Part shown: positions 1-7,286 of the stretch, in pieces
Layout of the letters: each line of letters starts with the position of its first letter
Position numbering within the stretch: the first letter of the stretch is position 1
Source: an uncultured Prolixibacteraceae bacterium
Lineage (GTDB): Bacteria; Bacteroidota; Bacteroidia; Bacteroidales; Prolixibacteraceae
Reading direction: 5' to 3'
Length of the DNA: 53,376 nucleotides
NCBI GenBank assembly: GCA_903834475.1
Contig: CAILJH010000252.1
Location: forward strand, 1-53,376
Position numbers and translations under genes: made by a program
The notes under the pieces: model-generated
Told to the model about the DNA's origin: nothing
Databases searched by the model: none
What the model saw: only the letters and a program-made list of their open reading frames with translations

Positions 1-63
1 AGCCCTTATTTATATTTTTGCAGACTGGTATAAATACCATTGCTTATATTATAAACCTTAGTT

Positions 64-2715
64 TTGATAAAAAAACTTCTTGCAAATATATTATTATTAG
101 TTGCCCTTTCTTCGTTTGGGCAGCTAAATCTGAAACCGGATACGATTTCTACATCCAATACTTTAAATCTTAAGGATACTATTCAAGTGATTCCTGAACC
201 TGCAAAAAAAGATTCGGTTAAAAAGCCTGTTATTGAGGCTGTAATAACTTATTCTGCTGAAGATTCAATTGTTCCTGATTTTGAAAATCAAAAAATGTAC
301 TTGTACAAAAACGGTGTGGTTAATTATCAAACCATCGAATTGAAAGCCGATTACATTATGCTTGATTTTGTAAATAAAGAAGTCTATGCTGAAGGTTTAC
401 CTGATTCAACCGGTGCAAAAGTCGGGAATCCTGTCTTTAAAGATGGGAAAGAGGAATTTGAATCAAAAACAATGAGGTACAATTTTGTAACTCAAAAGGG
501 AATAATAACTGATGTGAAAACTTCGCAGGGAGATGGCTTTATACATAGCAACCTGACAAAAAAAATAAATAAAGATGAGTTTGTTTTGAAAAGTGGGAAA
601 TATACCACCTGTGACGCAGAACATCCACATTTCTACCTGCAGATGACTAAGGCAAAAGTGATATCGAATAAAAAAATTATCACCGGTCCGGCTTACCTGG
701 TTTTGGAAGACTTTCCCATTTATTTCCCAATGATTCCGTTTGGTTATTTTCCAACTACATCGACCTATACTTCTGGCATATTAATTCCAACCTATGGCGA
801 AGAACAAAGCCGTGGATTTTTCCTTCGCGACGGAGGATATTATTGGGCAGCCAACGATCATTTCGATTTGGCAGTGAGAGGCGATATCTATTCGAAAGGC
901 TCCTGGGCCACCAAATTGCATTCCAATTACAAGGTAAGGTATAAATTCAATGGAAGCTTTGATTTCAGTTATAACCTGAATCAATATTCGGAACAGCCGC
1001 TTCCCGATGCGCGTACTACCAAAGGATTTAGTGTAACCTGGTCTCATTCACAGGATTCGAAGGCTAATCCAAGCCAAACATTTTCAGCCAATGTAAATTT
1101 ATCGAGCAGTTCGTATGATAAAGAAAACTCATATATGAACAATACGAATTCTGTTCAGAATTACTTGCAAACTCAAAAATCGTCGAGTATTTCCTATTCC
1201 CGAAAATTCGAAAATACTCCGTTCAACATGTCGATAAATTTTCGGCATTCTCAGAATTCACGCGATACTACCATCTCGCTGAGTTTGCCTGAACTGACCT
1301 TCAATATGAGTAAAATCAATCCTTTCAAGAAAAAAAAGAGGATAGGATCAGTGAAATGGTATGAAAAAATCGGCTTCAGTTATTCCGGAAATCTTAAAAA
1401 CTCGATCACAGCCAAAGAATCCCAACTTTTGGATAAATCACTGGTCAAAGATTGGAAAAATGGTATACGTCATTCAATACCAATTTCTCTTCCTTCTTTT
1501 AACTTGTTGAAATTTATTAATGTAAGTCCAAGCTTCAACTATGCGGAACGATGGTATACCAATTACGTTAACAAAACTTACGATCCGAATTATAATGATC
1601 CGCATTCCGGTCAGCCTTTACATGTTGTTCTTGACACCGTTTACACTTTCCGGAGAAATTACGATTATTCGTACAGTCTGAGTTCATCAACCAATATATA
1701 TGGCATGTATATCATGCGAAATCCAAATTCAAGAATTAAATCAATACGGCATAAAATAACGCCGTCAATTGGTTTTAGTTATACTCCGGATTTCGGACAG
1801 GCAAAATATAAATTCTGGGGTAGTTATATTGATGGCAAAAATAAAGAGATCTATTACAATCATTTCGAACAATCCGGTATGCTTTTTGGTTCTGCGGGCC
1901 GTGGGGCAAACGGAGCAATTAATTTCAGTTTAAATAATAATCTGGAAGCCAAAGTGCTTGAAGTACATGAAGCAAAAGACAGTATCGTATCAAAAGATGA
2001 AAAACCCAAGTATAAAAAGGTAAAAATAATCGATAATCTGGGGATGAGTACATCATACAATATGATTGCTGACTCTTTTAAGCTTAGTCCGGTTTCTTTA
2101 AATGCACGTACAACAATAAAAGGAATAAGCATTAATATGGGCGCCAATCTTAATCCTTATATAGTTGACAGTAAAGGGAATATGCATGACGAATATACCT
2201 GGAACAACGAAAGTGGATTAAAAAAACTCGGACGGATTACGAATGCAAATATGTCGTTCGGAATGAACTTTGATTCGAAAAAAGATAAAAAGGAAGAAAC
2301 TGGAGATAAAAAAAAGAAAGTTGAAGAGAAACCATTGCCTGATGGTGAGATACTTTATTCTGCTTTTAAAATTCCGTGGAGTATCCGGTTTAATTATTCT
2401 TTTTACTACAATAATTCATTCAGGCCTGACAAAAATGGTAAAATCAAAGGTAAGATCAATCAAAGTCTGAACCTGGGCGGGCATTTAAGTCTGACAGAGA
2501 AATGGCAATCAGAAATGACTACAAACTTTGATATTCAGGCTATGAAATTTTCATTTACCACGATCAATATCACAAGAACATTGCATTGCTGGAGTATGTC
2601 GTTTAATTTCGTTCCTTTTGGCGAACGAAAGAGTTATAGTTTTAATCTTTCGGCCAGCTCGGCAATGCTGCGCGACCTAAAAATCTCCAAACAGAATTCC
2701 TGGCGAGATAATTAA
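64..2715 (+). CDS. lptD: LPS-assembly protein LptD (OstA family)
   Basis: Outer-membrane beta-barrel that, with an LptE-like partner, inserts lipopolysaccharide into the outer leaflet. Residues 1-19 form a signal peptide. An OstA-like periplasmic region follows (about 45-200), then a long aromatic-rich, strand-repeating barrel to the C-terminus, as in the family. A very Lys/Glu-rich insertion lies at about residues 737-756, probably a surface or periplasmic loop. The start is TTG: an in-frame stop lies 4 codons upstream, no ATG precedes the signal peptide, and the signal peptide begins directly after TTG. At 883 aa it has the usual size of Bacteroidetes LptD. Family assignment is by sequence character, without alignment. 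Confidence 0.86.
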   Translation: MIKKLLANILLLVALSSFGQLNLKPDTISTSNTLNLKDTIQVIPEPAKKDSVKKPVIEAVITYSAEDSIVPDFENQKMYLYKNGVVNYQTIELKADYIMLDFVNKEVYAEGLPDSTGAKVGNPVFKDGKEEFESKTMRYNFVTQKGIITDVKTSQGDGFIHSNLTKKINKDEFVLKSGKYTTCDAEHPHFYLQMTKAKVISNKKIITGPAYLVLEDFPIYFPMIPFGYFPTTSTYTSGILIPTYGEEQSRGFFLRDGGYYWAANDHFDLAVRGDIYSKGSWATKLHSNYKVRYKFNGSFDFSYNLNQYSEQPLPDARTTKGFSVTWSHSQDSKANPSQTFSANVNLSSSSYDKENSYMNNTNSVQNYLQTQKSSSISYSRKFENTPFNMSINFRHSQNSRDTTISLSLPELTFNMSKINPFKKKKRIGSVKWYEKIGFSYSGNLKNSITAKESQLLDKSLVKDWKNGIRHSIPISLPSFNLLKFINVSPSFNYAERWYTNYVNKTYDPNYNDPHSGQPLHVVLDTVYTFRRNYDYSYSLSSSTNIYGMYIMRNPNSRIKSIRHKITPSIGFSYTPDFGQAKYKFWGSYIDGKNKEIYYNHFEQSGMLFGSAGRGANGAINFSLNNNLEAKVLEVHEAKDSIVSKDEKPKYKKVKIIDNLGMSTSYNMIADSFKLSPVSLNARTTIKGISINMGANLNPYIVDSKGNMHDEYTWNNESGLKKLGRITNANMSFGMNFDSKKDKKEETGDKKKKVEEKPLPDGEILYSAFKIPWSIRFNYSFYYNNSFRPDKNGKIKGKINQSLNLGGHLSLTEKWQSEMTTNFDIQAMKFSFTTINITRTLHCWSMSFNFVPFGERKSYSFNLSASSAMLRDLKISKQNSWRDN

Positions 2716-2769
2716 TCGTATATTCATACTCCTGAATGCATTTTTTTTCTGGAAAGAACAGGAATACAT

Positions 2770-2788
2770 TAGTTTTGTTATAGCTTTG
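2770..2788 (+). promoter_or_regulatory. Candidate promoter -7 elements of the response regulator gene
   Basis: Two exact matches to the Bacteroidetes -7 consensus TAnnTTTG lie here: TAGTTTTG (2770-2777) and TAGCTTTG (2781-2788). No clean -33 TTTG is found at the usual distance. The leader to the ATG at 2865 would be about 70 nt. Confidence 0.35.
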
Positions 2789-2864
2789 AAATGAATTTTA
2801 CTATTTTACAAACTATTATCAGCAGATCATTTGAATTCAAAAAAAACCAAAAACTTTATCGGAT

Positions 2865-3947
2865 ATGAATTTTCAGAAAAAAATATTGGTTATTGAAGAT
2901 GACATTCGGTTAGGTAATACAATTCAGAATATTCTAAAGGTCTATAAATATGATGTTTGTCTGACAAATAATGGTGTTTCAGGAATACAGAAAGCTTTTG
3001 AATATAGTCCGGACTTGATTCTATGCGACATAAATATGGAAACCATTGATGGGTACCAGGTTTATAAGGTTTTGGAAGAGAGTTCGATTTTAAACAGAAT
3101 CCCCTTTATCTTTTTAACCGGAAGTTCCAATCTGGAAGATATCCGATACGGAATGTCACTTGGTGCAGATGACTACGTGGTTAAGCCATTTAACAATGCC
3201 GATTTGATCAAGTCGATTGAAAAAAGACTGAAGAAATTTGAGACAATCAGAGAAGATGCCAACCGCGAGTTCAATCAATTATTCAATCTTTCGCCTATAG
3301 GAATCATACTTTTCGATGGAAATAAAATACACAAGGCCAATCAGGCATTTGTAAAGTTGGTGAATTTTAAGGAAAATAATCTGGCTGGTGTCAAAATCGA
3401 TGAATTTATTGATAAAGATTCATGTCAGAAGATTCAATCCAAAATTCAGGAAAACCATTCTGAAATGCATGAGATTTATAATAATGAAGTAACTATTCGA
3501 ACTCAGCGTCAGGAAGAAATAAAGATAACTCTTGTAGTCTCCTTATTTGAAAAATTCTCGAATTATAAGATGTATATTGGCATTACCACTCTTGAAACAA
3601 AGTCAAATCCACAAGAAGATGGCCATCAGTTTGCCGATAAAGTGTATAGTTTATTGAAAAGGGAAAATATTAAGGTTTCTGAAGCTTTGGGTGAAAAAAT
3701 TACGGAAATCTTCAAACAAAAAAATTTAAACCCGAAGAAGCAAAACAATACTTTTTTTACCAAAAGGGAAAACGAGATTCTTTGCTTGTCGATGGAAGGT
3801 TTGCCAATTAAAATTATTGCCTACAAACTGGCAATCTCTGACCGTACGGTTGAAAAACACCGGACAAAACTCATGGAGAAATCAGGAGCAAACAATATGA
3901 TTGAAGTAATCGTTTTTGCACTGAAAAACAGTTTGATCGAAATTTAG
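2865..3947 (+). CDS. Response regulator: REC - PAS - LuxR-type HTH
   Basis: Cytoplasmic two-component transcription regulator. The receiver domain (about 6-122) shows the acidic pair D12/D13, the phospho-acceptor D55 (in LCDINM) and the conserved K107 (VVKPF). A PAS-like domain follows (about 138-245, starting near FNLSPIGIILFDG). A LuxR/FixJ-type HTH (about 295-355) carries TKRENEILCLSMEG and DRTVEKHRTKLMEKSGA. A PAS domain between REC and LuxR HTH is less common than plain NarL architecture and suggests a second input besides phosphorylation. No histidine kinase is adjacent, so this is an orphan regulator. The target genes cannot be read from the sequence. Confidence 0.88.
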   Translation: MNFQKKILVIEDDIRLGNTIQNILKVYKYDVCLTNNGVSGIQKAFEYSPDLILCDINMETIDGYQVYKVLEESSILNRIPFIFLTGSSNLEDIRYGMSLGADDYVVKPFNNADLIKSIEKRLKKFETIREDANREFNQLFNLSPIGIILFDGNKIHKANQAFVKLVNFKENNLAGVKIDEFIDKDSCQKIQSKIQENHSEMHEIYNNEVTIRTQRQEEIKITLVVSLFEKFSNYKMYIGITTLETKSNPQEDGHQFADKVYSLLKRENIKVSEALGEKITEIFKQKNLNPKKQNNTFFTKRENEILCLSMEGLPIKIIAYKLAISDRTVEKHRTKLMEKSGANNMIEVIVFALKNSLIEI

Positions 3948-3968
3948 TGTTGTTCTATTGAAGAATCA

Positions 3969-4006
3969 AAAAAGGCAACATACCAAATGGGGTGTTGCCT
4001 TTTTTT
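3969..4006. terminator. Bidirectional intrinsic terminator
   Basis: Stem GGCAACA (3974-3980) / TGTTGCC (3993-3999), flanked by an A-run on the left and a T-run on the right. It therefore serves both converging genes (the response regulator and the DUF3127 gene). Confidence 0.85.
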
Positions 4007-4009
4007 AGC

Positions 4010-4384
4010 TTAAAATGGAAGGTCGTTGCCTGAATCATCTGATTGTTCAGGTGGAGGAATTTCACCCGACGGAAATGCGGGAGGATAACTTCCGGCTGCA
4101 TTAACAGCACCAGCTTTCTCAATCTTCCAGGCATTGATGTTGTGATACCATTTTCCGTTAAAATCACGCGATTCAAGCGAAAAATATACCTCAAGCTCAC
4201 TTCCTTCAGATATCGAGTCGATTAAAGATATTTTATCACCAAAGAGTGTGAAACAAACTTTTTTTGGAAATTGCTCATTGGTTTCAATCACAAAATCCTG
4301 TTTCTTCCATTCTTTCCCTGCTTTACTAACTCCGGTTTCCATTTTCAGAATCTGGAGAAGTGTTCCTTTTACCTGCATGCTCAT
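4010..4384 (-). CDS. DUF3127 / SSB-like OB-fold protein
   Basis: Small cytoplasmic protein (124 aa) with a single OB-like domain (MQVKGTLLQIL, then the strand containing WKKQDFVIET, to about residue 95). A Pro/Gly/Ser-rich linker follows, and the protein ends in acidic residues plus DLPF. Known: bacterial SSB proteins end in an acidic tail with a terminal DxPF used to recruit repair proteins, and DUF3127 proteins are SSB-related in Bacteroidetes. Inference: a single-strand nucleic acid binding accessory protein using the same docking tail. The longer reading frame to 4423 is rejected because it would run into the terminator of the upstream FKBP gene. ATG 4384 has GGAA just upstream; ATG 4378 is an alternative. 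Confidence 0.75.
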   Translation of the reverse strand: MSMQVKGTLLQILKMETGVSKAGKEWKKQDFVIETNEQFPKKVCFTLFGDKISLIDSISEGSELEVYFSLESRDFNGKWYHNINAWKIEKAGAVNAAGSYPPAFPSGEIPPPEQSDDSGNDLPF

Positions 4385-4412
4385 AATGTTTCCGGTTTTT
4401 TTAGTTAGAAAA

Positions 4413-4449
4413 ATAAAAAACACTCTTACATCGACTGTGCAAGAGTGTT
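4413..4449 (-). terminator. Intrinsic terminator after the FKBP lipoprotein gene
   Basis: Stem AACACTCTT (4419-4427) / AAGAGTGTT (4441-4449), followed on the minus strand by a T-rich tract. It closes the mnmD-FKBP-FKBP operon. Confidence 0.8.
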
Positions 4450-4467
4450 CTTCTTATGTTTTTCTGA

Positions 4468-5202
4468 TTACTTTTTAGTTGCGTCTTTCTTTACAATTTC
4501 GAGTAATTCAACTTCGAAAATTAGGGTTGAATTTGGTTTGATATCTTTACCAGCACCTCTTTCGCCATAAGCTAAAGCAGCAGGAATAACCAATTTCCAT
4601 TTCGAGCCTACAGGCATAAGTTGTAAAGCTTCAGTCCATCCCGGAATAACCTTGTTGACAGGAAAATTAGCTGGTTGGCCACGCTCAACAGAACTGTCAA
4701 ATACTTTTCCGTCGATGGTAGTTCCATGATAATGACATTTCACTTCATCTTCTGCTTTTGGTTTTGGACCTGTACCAACTTTGATGATTTCATACTGAAG
4801 TCCATCAGGAAGGGTCACAACACCAGACTTGGACTTATTTGCAGTAAGAAAGTCTTGTCCTGCTTTTAAGTTTTTGTCACCTTCAACTTTTGATATTTCA
4901 GAAAAGAATTTCTGAATGGTTGCATTACACTTTTCTGGTTTAATCTGTAACGAATCACCTGTAAAGGCTTTTGTGAAAGCAGCAATAAGAATCTCTTTAT
5001 TCAGCTGATCAACGCCGGGAGCGTCTTTCATTTGTTGTTTGTTACTTTCACCAATAAGAACTCCTAATGAGTAACTTACTGAATCGTTTTTACTTGCAAG
5101 AGTTATCTCGCCTTTTTTACCTGAATTCTGGCATCCTGCAGCTCCAACTGTCAAAACAAATGCCGATGCATAAATCAATGATCTCAATTTCATGTTATTC
5201 AT
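4468..5202 (-). CDS. FKBP-type peptidyl-prolyl isomerase, lipoprotein
   Basis: Periplasmic or membrane-anchored prolyl cis-trans isomerase and folding factor. A lipoprotein signal peptide ends in VGAAGC with the lipidated Cys near residue 24. An FKBP N-terminal dimerisation-type domain follows (about 38-115), then a canonical FKBP domain (about 135-238) with VKCHYHGTTIDGKVFDSS, VIPGWTEALQLM and PAALAYGERGAG. It is the last gene of a minus-strand operon, starting 6 nt after the stop of the related cytoplasmic FKBP. The two genes look like an old duplication in which one copy gained a lipoprotein signal. Substrates are unknown. Confidence 0.92.
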   Translation of the reverse strand: MNNMKLRSLIYASAFVLTVGAAGCQNSGKKGEITLASKNDSVSYSLGVLIGESNKQQMKDAPGVDQLNKEILIAAFTKAFTGDSLQIKPEKCNATIQKFFSEISKVEGDKNLKAGQDFLTANKSKSGVVTLPDGLQYEIIKVGTGPKPKAEDEVKCHYHGTTIDGKVFDSSVERGQPANFPVNKVIPGWTEALQLMPVGSKWKLVIPAALAYGERGAGKDIKPNSTLIFEVELLEIVKKDATKK

Positions 5203-5208
5203 ATTTAA

Positions 5209-5820
5209 TTAAACAATTTCTAATAATTCTACATCAAAAATCAAAGTGGCATTCGGACCGATCATCCCGCCTGCACCTTGTTCTCCATATGCCAGATCAA
5301 ATGGAATAAACAGACGCCATTTCGAACCTTCACGCATGATTTGCAAAGCTTCGCTCCAGCCCGGTATTACAGTACTTACAGGGAAAATTACAGCTTCCCT
5401 GCGCTCGCCAGAACTATCAAATACAGTTCCATCCAAAAGGACACCTTGATAGTGGCATTTTACATCGTCATCGATCGAAGGAAATTTGCCATAACCTTCT
5501 TTCAGAACTTTATACTGTAATCCGGTATCAGTTTCAACAACTCCTTCATTTTTAATGTTATTCATTAAAAATAAAAGTCCCTCTTCGATGTTTTTGTTTG
5601 CCTCTTCTTCATTTTTGGCCATCATAAATTCCTGTAACGTCTGATTTGCAGTGTCCATAGAAACTTTCGGCTTGTTTCCTGAATAGGTATCCTGCAGGCC
5701 AGCTAAAAATTGCAAAGGATCAATGTTTTTAACTCCCGATTGGAGGAGGTTAGATGAAATGGTTAATCCCAGCGAGTAGGAAAACTCTTCCAATTGATCT
5801 TTGAACTGAGAATCAGACAT
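5209..5820 (-). CDS. FKBP-type peptidyl-prolyl isomerase, cytoplasmic
   Basis: 203-aa prolyl isomerase with an N-terminal FKBP_N region and a C-terminal FKBP domain (VKCHYQGVLLDGTVFDSS, VIPGWSEALQIM, AYGEQGAGGMIGP). There is no signal peptide, in contrast to the paralogue directly downstream. The start at 5820 (MSDSQFKDQ) is chosen because the frame extending to 5991 would run deep into mnmD and its extra N-terminal residues do not look like coding sequence. It lies between mnmD and the lipoprotein FKBP in one operon. Confidence 0.88.
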   Translation of the reverse strand: MSDSQFKDQLEEFSYSLGLTISSNLLQSGVKNIDPLQFLAGLQDTYSGNKPKVSMDTANQTLQEFMMAKNEEEANKNIEEGLLFLMNNIKNEGVVETDTGLQYKVLKEGYGKFPSIDDDVKCHYQGVLLDGTVFDSSGERREAVIFPVSTVIPGWSEALQIMREGSKWRLFIPFDLAYGEQGAGGMIGPNATLIFDVELLEIV

Positions 5821-5879
5821 TAATTTGATTTGAAATTCAGGGTACGAATATAGATTATTTTTTAATATCAGCGAAGTGC

Positions 5880-6548
5880 CTAAATTGTCTTTCTGCCCCT
5901 CAGAATTTCTTTTTTTCCGGTTGGCCCGGGCATCCTTTCCATGAAGAAACCTGCAGCTGAAAATGCCCTTCGGACGATGCCTTTTGCACAATAAGTGACC
6001 AGAATACCGCCATCTTTCACACTTTTTGCCACTTTATGCAAAACTTCATCAGTCCACATTTCCGGCTGTTTTCCGGGAGCAAATGCATCATAGTAAACCA
6101 AATCGAATTGCGGTTCAGGATTAAACTGATAGGTGAGAAGGTCAGCTTTAACTTTCTTTAACCAAAAGATTGAGGATATCTCCTGATTTAAGTCCCATTC
6201 CGCCCGGTGCATTTGCACAAAGACAGGCGAATTTTCAGGAAAAATACTTTCAGGATAATTCAGCTGGAGGTATTCGGTTTCGGTTAACGGATATTTTTCG
6301 AGACTGAGGTAATTAACCGAAATATTTCGCTCTTTCGCAAAGCAGTATGTCAGGTATGAATTCAGGCCGGTTCCGAAACCGATTTCCAAAACTGAAATTT
6401 CATTTTTCGATATTTGCAGCAACCCCTGGCCAATATAAATATGCACTGATTCCTGAATCGCCCCGTGTACCGAATGATAATGCTCGTCCATTTCCGGTAG
6501 ATAAATCGTATGAGAACCATCTTCAGTAATTATAAACTCTTTCTTCAT
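5880..6548 (-). CDS. mnmD: tRNA 5-methylaminomethyl-2-thiouridine methyltransferase (MnmD)
   Basis: SAM-dependent methyltransferase of the MnmC N-domain family. It performs the last methylation making mnm5s2U at wobble position 34 of certain tRNAs. The SAM site is VLEIGFGTGLNSYLT (about residues 53-67), and the family signature FDLVYYDAFAPGKQPEMWT is at about 150-168. It is a stand-alone methyltransferase: the FAD oxidoreductase half of E. coli MnmC is absent, as in many Bacteroidetes and Gram-positives. First gene of an operon with two FKBP isomerases. A strong family match. Confidence 0.88.
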   Translation of the reverse strand: MKKEFIITEDGSHTIYLPEMDEHYHSVHGAIQESVHIYIGQGLLQISKNEISVLEIGFGTGLNSYLTYCFAKERNISVNYLSLEKYPLTETEYLQLNYPESIFPENSPVFVQMHRAEWDLNQEISSIFWLKKVKADLLTYQFNPEPQFDLVYYDAFAPGKQPEMWTDEVLHKVAKSVKDGGILVTYCAKGIVRRAFSAAGFFMERMPGPTGKKEILRGRKTI

Positions 6549-6637
6549 AAGTCAGTATTTCGATGGAACGAGCCTTGTTCCGGCTGGTCTCAATAGTCAA
6601 ATAATTTTAAATATATAAAAGAACTTGCCAAAATAAC

Positions 6638-6645
6638 TAAATTTG
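6638..6645 (+). promoter_or_regulatory. Promoter -7 element of the Sua5/YciO gene
   Basis: TAAATTTG is an exact TAnnTTTG match, placed so that transcription would start about 20 nt before the ATG at 6672. The gene also has a GGAGG ribosome binding site at about 6661-6665, unusually strong for this phylum. Confidence 0.45.
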
Positions 6646-6671
6646 ACGCCGTAAGAAAATTGGAGGTATAA

Positions 6672-7286
6672 ATGTTACTTAAAATCTATCCGGAAAACCC
6701 GAATCCGAAAGATATCCGACAGGTTGTTGAGGTGCTTCAAAATGGAGGAATAATTGTTTATCCAACCGATACCGTTTATGGGCTTGGCTGCGATATAACC
6801 AATGCCAAAGCGGTTGAGAAAGTGGCCCGGTATAAAAATGTAACAGTTGAAAAATCAAATTTTTCCTTCATTTGCAGCGATTTAAGCCATTTGTCCGATT
6901 TTTCAAAGCCGGTTTCCAATCCGGTTTTCAAACTACTGAAACATTATTTGCCTGGCCCGTTTACTTTTATATTGAATGCCAACAGCAATGTTCCAAAATA
7001 TTTCAAGGGTAAAAAGAAGACCATTGGGATTCGAATCCCAAATAATTCGATCATTCTTGAAATTGTGCGTGCACTTGGAAACCCAATCATGTCAACATCC
7101 ATACACGATGAAGATGAGATTGTTGAATATTCAACCGATCCTGAACTGATTCACGAGAAATTCATGGATATTGCTGATCTCGTAATTGATGGAGGATATG
7201 GCGATAATGTACCTTCCACGATTGTTGATTGCACGGAAGAGGTTCCGGTGGTAATCAGACAAGGAAAAGGAATTTTCGAAGATTAA
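6672..7286 (+). CDS. Sua5/YciO/YrdC-family protein (threonylcarbamoyl-AMP synthase-like)
   Basis: 204-aa cytoplasmic protein of the YrdC fold. It shows IVYPTDTVYGLGCD (about 31-44) and the IGIRIPNNSI and PIMSTSIH regions of the nucleotide- and carbamoyl-binding pocket. True TsaC/Sua5 proteins make threonylcarbamoyl-AMP for t6A37 tRNA modification. This one resembles the YciO branch: the Lys/Arg-rich motif normally near residue 57 reads KNVTVEKSNFSFICSDLSH. The t6A role is therefore less certain than the fold. The gene ends immediately next to the comEC stop (convergent). Confidence 0.8.
   Translation: MLLKIYPENPNPKDIRQVVEVLQNGGIIVYPTDTVYGLGCDITNAKAVEKVARYKNVTVEKSNFSFICSDLSHLSDFSKPVSNPVFKLLKHYLPGPFTFILNANSNVPKYFKGKKKTIGIRIPNNSIILEIVRALGNPIMSTSIHDEDEIVEYSTDPELIHEKFMDIADLVIDGGYGDNVPSTIVDCTEEVPVVIRQGKGIFED

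Noticed and set aside
5821..5991. N-terminal extension of the cytoplasmic FKBP
   Set aside because: It overlaps the mnmD coding end and has no family support; MSDSQF at 5820 is the natural start.
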